Assembly (NCBI GenBank): GCA_036365455.1
Contig: JAWQUS010000003.1
Coordinates: 268,001 to 332,000, forward strand
Direction: 5' to 3'
From: Macrosoma leucophasiata
Taxonomy: Eukaryota; Arthropoda; Insecta; Lepidoptera; Hedylidae
DNA length: 64,000 nucleotides
Shown piece by piece: positions 47,191 through 59,100 of the stretch. The number at the start of each line of letters is the position of its first letter. The stretch's first letter is position 1. Below the pieces are notes generated by a model. That model was not told the DNA's origin. It saw only the letters and a program-made list of their open reading frames with translations, and did no database searches. The position numbers were made by a program, and so were the translations under genes.

Positions 47191-50100
47191 ATGTTCTGGA
47201 GCGGTAACTATATTGTAGCTAGGGCGTTAAATTCGCTCCTACAGGACAAGGTGCGTATTTGTTGTGGGATTCATGGTTATGAGTGGTCGGGTAACTTTGT
47301 CATTTTTACGATGTTAAATGGGTTTACAAAGATAATGGCGATTGGTGTTTGTGGAGAAAGGTGGTTAAAGAAGTGGGAGCGGGCGCGAGAGTGCAGGGCG
47401 CGGCGTCATGATGGACAGGAATGATGAGTGTGCTTGTTGCAGAATGTCACCCTAACGCAAGTTCTGGAGGCGGACGACATCCTGCAGGAATGCAAGGCAG
47501 ACAACAAAGCGCTGGCGCAGTTGTGAGTACCCATTGCTCCTCTTACTACTATGTTTACAGGTTTTACCAAAAATTAGGAATGCATGAATCATATCTATGA
47601 ATTTTGATGGGTGTATATTATTAAATAAAAGATTGGTTATATTAGTTGGTGCTTTTACATTGTTCCCAAGTATAATTTTTATTCATTGGACAATTTTTTC
47701 ATGAATTATTTTCTATGGTTAGAAATACCTAGCTTATTTGATATCGCTTTATAAGTTGATTTTGTTCCAACAGATTGAGACATAGAAACAATGATATTCT
47801 GTATTTCCACATGGGATGTATCCAATCAATTACGACTTCTAAGTCTGCTATTTATTTCTTTGGCTTTGTGGGAGACCTTGTGTTTCACAATCAATGTAAT
47901 TAATACAAAATAGAATCAATTTTACAAACAATTTAGGTATATCATCTATACAACAATAATTTACTGTATAGATGATAATTTTTTTTTCTTTGTTTTAATT
48001 GTTGATTGCTTTTTGTGTAAAGGTTTTATGATACATAGCTTATAACTTCTTTGATCATGACAATTTTTTACAAAGCTTTATTGCACAACCAAATAATTTT
48101 GGCAGATATTAACCTCAAATGATAGCCATAATAAATTCAATATACCAAAATGTGTCTGAGGCCTTAATTTGTTGACAATTAAAGAATCATTTTTGTAGAA
48201 TGCATTAAAAATAAAATGAATATTAAAATATGCTTACACTTACAGCCCCACAGTAGGTATAAACCTGTGTCGTGGGTGCCGTTGTACACATACAACACAT
48301 ACACAATCACCCAGACACAATACAAATATTTTAATCCATACAAATATTTGTCCCAGTGCAGGGATCGAATCTGCAACCCTTTTTCTAATAAAACATCTCA
48401 CACTGCTGGACTAACCGGGTTGTAAAAGGAGATGTTGCAAAAATGTATGGAACTCCGACCATGTATTGTACACAATATCATTAAACAGGCAAAATCAATA
48501 TAAAAACGTTTTTACTGCATATTTTCACTTATTTAGCTTTGTTTGCAGTTACAAAACATTATTTGCAGTTAGAATTGCAACTTAAAACCAACATGGCGAA
48601 TATGGCGGAAGATGTCATTTTGACATTTTCATTTTTTAAATTGTTTTTTGACTATCTAGTACTTGGAGAAAAAAAAAGTATTTTATAAATACTATCGAAA
48701 TCGATTGATACCAAACGTTGGCTGTATTGCCGCCGTGTTGAACATGGTTGTAAATGATAAAATCGTTTAAATTAAATGTGGTAACTCTAAAATATATTCT
48801 TGATTAAATTAATTGTATTTTTTTCGGATTCTGCTATAATTTATCCATTTTTTGAGGAAATGTATGAACCAGGGCCAAGCTCACAACATCTCCTCTTACT
48901 TCTTAAACTATTTTTTATTATTGTGGAGTCGTTCGTGGTTCTATTTATATTTTTTAGAGATATAATTGTTTTATATTTATTATTATTATTAAAAAATTTA
49001 CATCATTGTTATTATTCATTAATTTACATCAATGTTTAACAACAAATAGTCACATGGATACAGGACACCAGTTGATAACAAACACCAACTGGCTGACTTA
49101 ACAAACAGCTTTAAATTTTTTTGTTTGGTTTTAAAAATGAGATCAGCTATTTTTGTTTAACAAATACAATGCATATAATATTATTGAAAGAAGAAAGAAA
49201 ATATTTGTTTATTAGCTTGGGTTGTATTTATGTATGTATGTATGTGTCTTTGAGCTTAATGTTTACGAGTTTCTAGAAGTCTGATCAACTTGATACTTTG
49301 CATCGTCTCAAGGAATGATGACAATGCAATAATAAAAAAAGTTAAAAATAAATAATAGTTTGGAAAATATATAAAAAAGACGATTTAAAAAATATTTAAA
49401 ATAAAACAGTAATCAATTGAAAAATTCATATTATTGTACAAAAAGTGTGGGGGCTTGTTTTTGATTGTTGTAAATATTTGAAATTTTATCTGTAGTTCCT
49501 GAAGCCCTCCATGTTTTTTGTACGATAATATTAATTTTTCCAAATAAAACTAGAGGTGTGTTATTAGTTTTTCAAACTATAATTGTCGTTTCCAGTCTAG
49601 CCGAGAACCTGCCAGAGTTAATAACGCTGATCACAGAGGAGCCGCCCAAGAACGTGGAGCTGGCGTCGCAGTACCGGCACGCGAACATCGCCAGCGAGGT
49701 GATCGACAGCCACCTGTCCATGCTCAGCGACCGCCTGTCGCGCGACGTGCTCCAGATGAACAGGCTGTGCGACTTCCTCGACAGGGACCCGCCCCTCAAT
49801 CCGCTCCTCGCTTCTTACTTTAACAAAACCATTGAGATGCTGCTGGAGAGGAATCCGAAGCAGGTTTGTTCATATTTAAGAATATTTTTTGGAATCATCG
49901 ACACTTTTTTGACCTTGACTATTTTATTTTTTCTTTAAGTTTGTAATCAGTGTTTTGAATAATTTTTTATACTCTGATTATTCAGTGGAGTAAATTGACA
50001 GTTGTTAATGTAATAGTGATGATCGGAACAAATCTATAAAAATATTATTGTACACTAGCTATGCCTGTGACTTCGTCTGCATATAATTTAACAAAAAAGT

Positions 50101-53100
50101 TTTGCTCAGTTCTCGGATTTTATTGATTAAATAATATAATTAAAAAATAAAAACTTGTCCAGAGATTTTGCTGTGGTTTTAACTAATAGATAGTGATTCA
50201 TGAGGAAGATTTGTGATTATAATTTGTTGGTTTTGTGTCAATTGATTAGATTTTTATTTAGTGTTTCTTCATCTGCAATCAGTCCCAGGACTGTAAGCAA
50301 ATTATTGGATATATACATTTCGGGTAGTTGCAAAGTAATAAACCACATGTGTTCCTCTTATTATTTATTGTTTTATTAATAATTAACCAGTTTTTATTTA
50401 AAAAAATATCACTCATTGCTCTATTAAAATTCAATAGCTAATGTAATAAATGAAATAAAGCTTTTTTGTATGCGCAAGGGAAAATAGTTATTCATACCTG
50501 CTGACGACCCAAACAAGTTCTCTGTTTGCACTATTACCACTATAACACATCACCAGTCACTGATCCAGTGCCAGAATGGCCACATACTCTGACATCGTAG
50601 AAGTCCAGAAATCTGCCATGGCATCTCTTAACCAACGAATGGCCGAGTTTGAGACCCACCTCAAAGCTGCAACCCCAGGCTCTGACCTCTCCTCACTGAA
50701 TAAAGATTTCAATAACTTCAAGGAGCATGTCTGGACAGTCTTCAGCTCCCTTCAGAAACAACTTGCCGAACTTAGCCACAGTATTGATGTCATTGATATG
50801 AGGCACCGGCGCAAATTTCTTCTTTTGGGTGGGGTTCCTGAGAACCCAGACGAGGATGTCACCGACAACGTTATTACCATACTGCACAAGAAGCTAAATC
50901 TGAATGACCTGGACCGCAGCTCACTTTTGGTATGTCACCGGTTAGGTAGTGCGAGTGTGGGCCGCACAAGGCCCATTCTCATTCGTCCTTCATCTCAGGT
51001 GTACAGGTCCACTATATGGAAACAAAAAACAAAGTTGAAGGGGTCTTCGTTTGTTCTCTCAGAGTTCTTAACACGACACCGGCAAGTTTTATTCTCTTCA
51101 GCCCGTAAGATCTTTGGAGTCTCTAACGTCTGGACCATGGAAGGTAATATCAATGTTAAGCTTCCTGATGGTAAGCGACGACGTATTTTCGACCACGACG
51201 AGCTCATGTCGCTGTCTCTTAAGCATGGTAAATCAGTGGGCGAATCATCTGCACCTGGGCCCATCGCTACAAAGGCTAACTCGCAACCGAAGTCGGATTT
51301 CGTCGCACCCTCCACCTCCCGGTCGAAGAGAGATAAGAAGAACAAGTGATTGTGGTATTTGAGTAAACTATTTACGTACAACTATACTTATTGTCTATTC
51401 TTCGTTTCATAAGCTTACACTTGCAGTGCGTTGGGTATATTGTTTAAAGGTAGACTAAATTATATTTTACCCTCTTGCTCATTTTTATTTATTTTACAGG
51501 TATTTGTTGACTTTTGTTAGTTTGTTTACTTCACATCATTCATTTTCTAGGTTATGTCAAAATGTCAAGTTGTCAATATCACATAATGTCATCTGTCATC
51601 TTACTGTTCTTTGTATCTATGCTTTGTATGTTCCGATTCACGCACTCGCACTGTGGTTCGCTGGTGTATAAATATTTATTTATAATGTATTGTTCAAAAT
51701 TATGTCTTATTTTGTTGTACTGTTTGCTGTACTGTTCTCAATGGTTGTTACTGTCGGCCAGCAGGTATGCGTATGACCTAAACACCCTATTAAATTGCAC
51801 ATTTTTATTTTTTTTATTATACATTAACACAATATATATATTCTATTTTTTATATATATATTATTATATTCTATTTTATATATTTTACTCGACATTACAT
51901 AATATATATTTCAGGTAATGTCCGACGATGAAAGTTTTTACTCTGCCTCTGATCTCTCTTCCATCTCATTTTCTTCTCTCGACGATAGCCAACCGCTTAA
52001 CCATTGCCTAAGTGAACACTTTGCACGATTCCCTAAATGCTTTCATATTTGCCATGTTAACGCACAAAGTATACCGCAACACCATACAGAGCTATTAAAT
52101 ATTTTTTCAGGAGTGCCGGCTCATGTTATCCTTGTATCCGAAAGTTGGCTCAAACCCGATCTCCTATCTACCGCTTTTAGTCTTCCAGATTTCATTTTAA
52201 TTCGTAATGATCGTATGGGTAAACGAGCCGGGGGTGTCGCTATCTACTTACACTGCAGCATCCCTTATAAAATAATCCTGTCTTCTCCGTCCCTTTACAA
52301 CGGGAACCCTGAATTCCTCTTCATCGAAACAACGGTCAATGGGGCCAGTGTTGTTCTTGGAGTAGTCTACTGTCCGCCCACTATCGATTACTTTTGTACT
52401 CTTGAACCTCTTTTAGAATCACTATCCTCTGAATACAAACATCTGATAATCATGGGTGACTTCAACACGGATATGCTTAGGGACAATTCGAGATCACGTA
52501 ACTTGAGGTCAATTCTGGAGTCGTCCAATCTCTCATTTCTCTCACTCAATGCTACGCATCATAATATCGACTGTGACGATTCTTGGCTTGACCTTATCTT
52601 AACATCTAGTGAAAGCTTATGTCTACACCACGGTCAATTTCCTGTGCCGGGATTATCAAGACACGATTTGATATTTACTTCTTATAATATCAAACCGCCT
52701 AAAGCACGTCCTGCCACTATTTACATGCGAAATTTTGCAAAGTTGGATGCTATCAAATTTAAATCTGATGCTAACTCGATTGACTGGTCAGTTGTTGAAT
52801 CAGCGCCAACTATCGACGATAAAGTGTTCTACTTTAATAAACTTATTTTATCTTTATTTGATATGCACGCGCCATTGAAAGCTTGTCGTCTGAAGCGTCC
52901 TCCAGCTCCCTGGATCACCAGGGGTGTACGCATGGCTATGCGTCGTCGTAATAGGGCTTTCAGTATCTTCAGAAGGGACCGAAGTGAGGCAAATTGGAAT
53001 CGTTATAAGCTATTTAGAAATCGCTGTAATCAGATGGTAAGAGCTGCTAAACGCCGATATATTCATGAAAACGTGCTGAATTCTTCCTCAGCTCATATAT

Positions 53101-56100
53101 GGAAATTCCTCAAATCCCTTGGCTTTTCTAAGCCTCGTTTCAATGTTAAATCTTTAAATTGTACTTTAAACAACCTAAATGATCATTTCTCTTCTACTCC
53201 CTCGCTTGATATTATTACAAAGTCTGCTACTATCGATAATCTGATTTCCATGCCAATCTTGTCCCACAATATATTTACTTTTTCGCCTGTCACCAGTGAT
53301 ATAGTCCATAAAATACTCACCTCCATTAAGTCTAATGCCATTGGCGTGGATGGTGTGAGTAGGAAAATGATTTTTTTGCTGCTGGATTCTGCTCTGCCCA
53401 TCTTAACTCAGGTTATAAACTTTTCGCTGCTGACTGGAACTTATCCGTCTGCTTGGCGTAAAGCTTATATTTTACCTTGTCCAAAAATAGCCAGTCCAAG
53501 TCTTCCTTCTCATTTCAGGCCCATTTCCATACTCCCATTCCTCTCTAAGGTTATAGAAGTTGCTGTTCACTCTCAATTTTCTAAATTTATCTCTGATAAT
53601 AATTTACTCTCCCAATATCAATCTGGATTCCGACCTGGGCACAGCACATCTACAGCCCTGCTTAAAGTTCTGGAGGATGTCAGGTTAAATATGGAGCGCT
53701 CTCAAGTAACAGTTTTGGTCTTAATAGATTTTTCTAACGCGTTCAACACTGTTGACCATGACATTCTTCTTAGCTTACTTAAATACATCGGAGTCTCATC
53801 ACTGGTTCAGGACTGGTTCTCTTCATATCTTCGCGGTCGCCAGCAGGCTGTTCGCGCTGGCCAGGAGCTATCTGACTGGTGCGATCTAGTTGCTGGTGTA
53901 CCGCAAGGCGGAATTCTCTCTCCACTTTTATTTTCTTTGTTTATAGATCTTATAACCTCCTGCCTCCATTGCTCTTACCATCTGTACGCTGACGACTTAC
54001 AGATATATACCCAGTCTGATGTCTCCAATATAGATCTTGCCATTGCTAAAATCAATAGGGACCTACAATCTGTATATGAGTGGTCACTAAGGTTTGGAAT
54101 TTCTGTAAACCCTGCTAAGTGCCAAGCTATTATAATTGGAAGTACTTATTTTACTAACATTCTCGACACTGGTCATTTGCCTCCAATTTTATTTGACAAT
54201 TCAGTTATTCCATTTGTCGACCATGTTAAGGATTTAGGGCTCTACATCGATTCCAACTTAAAATGGAAAAAACAGGTTAGTAAAATCAGTCAGAATGCTA
54301 TTGCCTCATTGCGGTCCCTTTATAGATTTAAGAACTTCTTACCATCCTGCACGAAAATTCTCCTTGTACAATCTCTTGTCATACCCATTATTGATTATGC
54401 AGATGTTTGTTTCTCAGATATTACCCAGGAAAATCTCAATAAATTGGATCGTCTACTTAACAACTGTATACGTTTCATATTTGGCCTACGTAAATTCGAC
54501 CACATCTCCCTTTACCGTTCCAAGCTCAAATGGCTTCCAATCCGCCAGAGAAGGTCCTTACGGACGCTCTGTGTACTATTCTCTGTTATTAACGACCCTT
54601 GTTCCCCTAATTATCTCAAATCTAAATTTAATTTCCTGGGCGCCTCTCATAACCTTTCCCTCCGTTCATCGGAAAATCTTATGCTTCAAATACCGTCTCA
54701 CCGCTCTGGTTTTATTTCAAATTCTTTTGCTTTGAATGCAATTAAACTCTGGAACACGCTGCCCCTTGACATTCGTAGATCTCCCTCCAAATTATCATTT
54801 AAGCGGAAAGTATGTCGTTACTTTCTGCAATCATTTTCTTAATGTTGGCTCTTCATCGTCTCATACTTATTTGCGTTTTGTTTTAATTTTATTGTTAGTT
54901 ATGGTATTATATATTTATATTTATTTATTATATATATATTTATATATGCACAGATTTATTAAAATTTATTATACATTATTTATTATTATTGTTACATGAT
55001 AATATAGTATTTTATTTATATTATATAAATATAATTATTACATCTAATTTAAGGTAGTTATCTTTCTATTTTAAATACTTTCTCTCCAAGGTTTTTTTAT
55101 TTGCACTCTCATCATCTTGTCTCACTACCCTAAGGTCGACTGGTAGAGAATGCCTTACGGCATTAAGTCCGCCTTATGTGCTTACATTGTGCATTAAAGC
55201 TTAAATAAATAAATAAATAAATAAATATATCATAATGTTTGTACAAAAATGCAGAATTTGCGTAGATATTATGTTTTGATTTGAATGAGGTGTGTTGGGC
55301 GTCGGATAGGACTGCTACCTGCACCACATCGTGTGCCTGCGGGTGCTGGACTTCTTCCGCTCGACGCGGCGCGACTTCCTGCCCAACCTGCTGCGCCACA
55401 TCTCCACCTCCGCCATCGCCAACACCTTCAAGTACTTCGTGTGCCTCGGCGGCACCTTCAACAAAAATGTTATGGAGGTAAGTGCCAGATTAAGGTCCCT
55501 TGATACCCTAAGTGAATTACGCCAATGTGTGTTCACTTAGGGCATCTAGAAACCTTAATCCAAGTTTTCTCGTTGATGTGCAAAAAAGGCCATGTTCTCA
55601 TATTTATAGACTTACACCCATATTCTAACACGTTACTCGAAACATTCCTTGACTCACATTCAGCTGAGGACACTTTAAGAGGACGCCTCGAAATCCATAT
55701 CCTTAGTTGTATTTTGATAGTAACTCATGTGTACGGATTATCATATAGATTATAGATAATTCACATAGTCTTAAAAATCCATTGTAATAGAAAAATATGG
55801 TATTTAATTATATTTCCAGACAGTTCCGACACGAAAAATTTATTGAGCGCAAGAATATGGCGTAAATGGTATAGGTACTCCTCGGGTTTAGATATACGAC
55901 AGATGTTTTTTTATGAGCAAAACTAAAGAGACATGCTCTCTTTTTTAACATTTATAAACAAAAAGATGTAGCCGAAGATAAAGCATGCCAAATTCATAGG
56001 TTATTGTTTTTCGGAAATAGGCTGCAGTCACTGCTCAACATATGTGCTGCATTGTTTGCCACCCTTGTTACTTGAAACAAATACTTGATGCGAAAACTAA

Positions 56101-59100
56101 CTCTAATGCCGTTTTTTGGGACCAAGGTCTGTCTTTTATTACCAACTGGCCTAATTACTAGCTTTCGCTGAATTTCCATCACTGCTTGAAAGGTTTCCAC
56201 CCCGTGTTCTTGTAGGTTAAAAATAAGGTTATGTGTGGCTAATAGCGAGTTGTTTGTTTTGCAGTGGCTGGATGAGCACCAGGTGCTGGAGAGTCTGATT
56301 CAGATCATCTGCGGCACCTACGAGGTGGAGGCGGCAGCGGGGGGCGTACTGGGCGCGGTGGGGGCGGGGGGCGCGGGGAGCGCAGGGGGCGCAGGGGGCG
56401 CGGGGGGCGTTCCTCTAGAGAAGGGGCAGCTCGAGCCCAGCGAGAAGGCGCCCCCGCCGCCCCCCGATTCCGATCAGGATGAGAATGGTAGGTTATTCAC
56501 ATTTCACTGTTCACTTCCCGTGCCTGTCGCGTATTATTCTTTTTTAAACCTCTTGTAAATAGGGGGTAGTTTAATGTATGTTTTTTTTTATGTATGTTCA
56601 CCCATGATGGAGTCATCAGTTGTGGACCGATTTTGAAAATTCTATGTCGTTTGAAATACCCATATTCGCTTTGAAATGGGTCCCATTTCTTCCAATGGAA
56701 TCTGCTGATGGTATCAGGGAAAAATCGAGGGAAATCCTCAAAAATTGTATGGACATATAAGGTTTTAGATGTGTTTATTAATTTATGTGTGTATTTGCAT
56801 CTGAACATCATCATTTCACACTACTGAGCTCACATTAGAAGCCATAGCACTCCTAAACCTACAACCTCCTTAACTTAAAGTTAGGAAATAATACCACTAA
56901 ATCTTGCCAAAAGATACTCAACTGTTTCGATAGACGTGTACATGTAAGTTATCTACTTATCCACATTCACACAAAAAATCTTAAATAAAAAAATTATAAA
57001 AATATATGGGCTTCACAAACCCTCCACTAAAAAGTGAAAAATAACAAGAAAAAACCATGTCGTTTAAATCTGTTTTTTTTGTGCTATTTTCCAAAGAACA
57101 ATGCACGTTACACTTGAAATATTTCTAAGGAAAATTTCTAGCTGACTCTCGAAATGATCTTCGAATTCACTCGGATCACCATGAATCATTAAAATTTAGT
57201 AAGCTGTTTAGGAGTTCAGTTACGTATGTAACTGAACTCCTAAACAGCTTAGCTTAGCAACATGAACATACATGTGTATACATGTACCGAGTAATTTAAA
57301 AAAGCGATCAAGTTAAGCGGTCCTTCCGTTCCTGTAGTATGCTCGACTCGTAGTCCATTTCATCCGGCCATTCAGTCCCCCGTGTTCAACTTCTAGCCAA
57401 CTTCCGTGACTCGGCAGACGAGGGGGGCGCGGGGGGCGCGGGGGGCGCGGGCGCGGAGGCGGAGCGCGCGGCGGAGCGGGAAGCGGAGCGGGAGGCGGAG
57501 CGGGAGCGGCGCGCGCGCGAGGCGGAGCGGCGGGCGGAGCGGATCCGCGCCGTCGCCTCCGCTAACGCCGCCGCGCTGCTCTCCAGCCTCGTGCTGCACG
57601 GGAACTCCGGCGACCCCTGGGACACTAGGTCGGTGCACCCGGTTCATAAATTAGTGTTTTTGTGTTCTGAACCATGTTACGAAAATATGCTTGTAGGTTT
57701 AATAAATATTCCATATACACATGTGATGATGTGCGATGCTATGTGATTCACTTGTAACTGAGAACATGAACATTTTTGATAAGTTTGTCGGTTGCAAACA
57801 TAGATTTTTGAGCAGGTGATGTTGAGTATAAGTACAGTATTGATTTTTTTTTTGTATGAGTTTCAACATGTGTCTGATTTTTGGCAACAAGGTCATTTTT
57901 TTCTCACTGCCTTTTCCTTTAGGATCGCTATTATAAACTTGGTATTTTTAGGGTTCCAGGAAAAAAGGAACCCTTATAGGATCACTCGTGCGTCTGTTTG
58001 TCTGTCTGTCCGTCTGTCACAGCCAATTTGCTCCGAAACTACTCGACCGATTGAGTTGAAATTTGATGAATATATGTAAATTGGTGACCCAAAGATGAAC
58101 ACGTCAAGAAAAATAATACATTTTAAACATGGGGGCCACTTTCGGGGGCTAATCAGAAAAAAAAATCGTAAACTGTGTCGTGTGACATATCAAATGAAAG
58201 AGGTTGTTGTCAGAAAGTTATTTAATAAAAACGACGAAAATTGACCATTCCCTCCCCCTATCTCTGAAACTACTGAACTTAAAATTTTGAAAAAAATGTG
58301 AAAAATAGTTCTTTGCCTATAGATTACTGGAAAACCTATCAGAAGTTTGAGTGTTCAAATTAAATCGAAAATTCTTAATAATATAACCGCTATGTCCCTA
58401 CATTTTAAATCTGTAATATTTTCGAAAATATTTATTTAAATTACGGAACCCTCACCACGCGAGTCGAGCTCGCACTTGTCCGGTTTTTTTTTTCATTTTT
58501 GACAGCTTATTTTCTCTAAACATCAATAGGCGCGCGGCTAGAAATCGTCATTTGACCGATTGAAGCTTAAGAAGACGATGAATTTCATCGCGACATTCTC
58601 ATAATGATGTGATATTTTCGTGTGTCAGGACGCCGACGGCCGGTCTGGCGGCGCGGCTCCGCAGCGAGAGTACGGTGCGCGCCCTGCTGCAGGGCATGTT
58701 CACCGCGCCGCCCGCCGCCCGCCCCGCCGCCCTCGTGCACGGTGCCCGCCTGCTGCTGGCCCTGCTGGCCCACAGGTGTGTGTCCCCCCGCCGCCCGCCG
58801 CCCGCCCCGCCGCCCTCGTGCACGGTGCCCGCCTGCTGCTGGCCCTGCTGGCCCACAGGTGTGTGTCCCCCCGCCGCCCGCCGCCCGCCCCGCCGCCCTC
58901 GTGCACGGTGCCCGCCTGCTGCTGGCCCTGCTGGCCCACAGGTGTGTGTGTTGAGAGTTTTGCTGGTCCCCAGTTGCGTGTTGAGCTCACCGTCCGCCAT
59001 CGGCGCCACGGCGCCCGTCCTCCGTCGACGCTACCGGCTCAGGTTAGTGAAGAATATGTCTAATTAACTTTATCGTATTGTTAAATATTCATGTTTGTAC

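Larger units (their letters stand above)
47523..49595 (+). other. PPP6R intron 2
   Basis: Holds SINE B copy 4 and repeat G copy 2; otherwise AT-rich. Confidence 0.7.
50470..55228 (+). mobile_element. Apparently full-length two-ORF LINE in PPP6R intron 3
   Basis: A short 5' UTR, intact ORF1 (50576-51349) and intact ORF2 (51918-54842), then an AT-rich 3' UTR ending AGAATGCCTTACGGCATTAA, GTCCGCC, TTGTGCATTAAAGC and a TAAA repeat tail (55201-55226). The ending resembles CR1/L2-group LINEs of insects (Daphne/Crack-like). It sits in the same orientation as the host gene. The exact 5' end and target-site duplication were not resolved. Confidence 0.88.

Noticed and set aside
47251..47424. Continuation of the PPP6R first exon to a stop near 47424
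   Set aside because: A GTGCGT donor at 47251 and an AG at 47441-47442 restore the conserved PP6R sequence in phase; the read-through residues do not fit the family.
51514..51918. 134-codon hydrophobic frame between the LINE ORFs
   Set aside because: Low-complexity AT-rich inter-ORF DNA; its Leu/Ile/Tyr/Phe content is what such DNA gives by chance.
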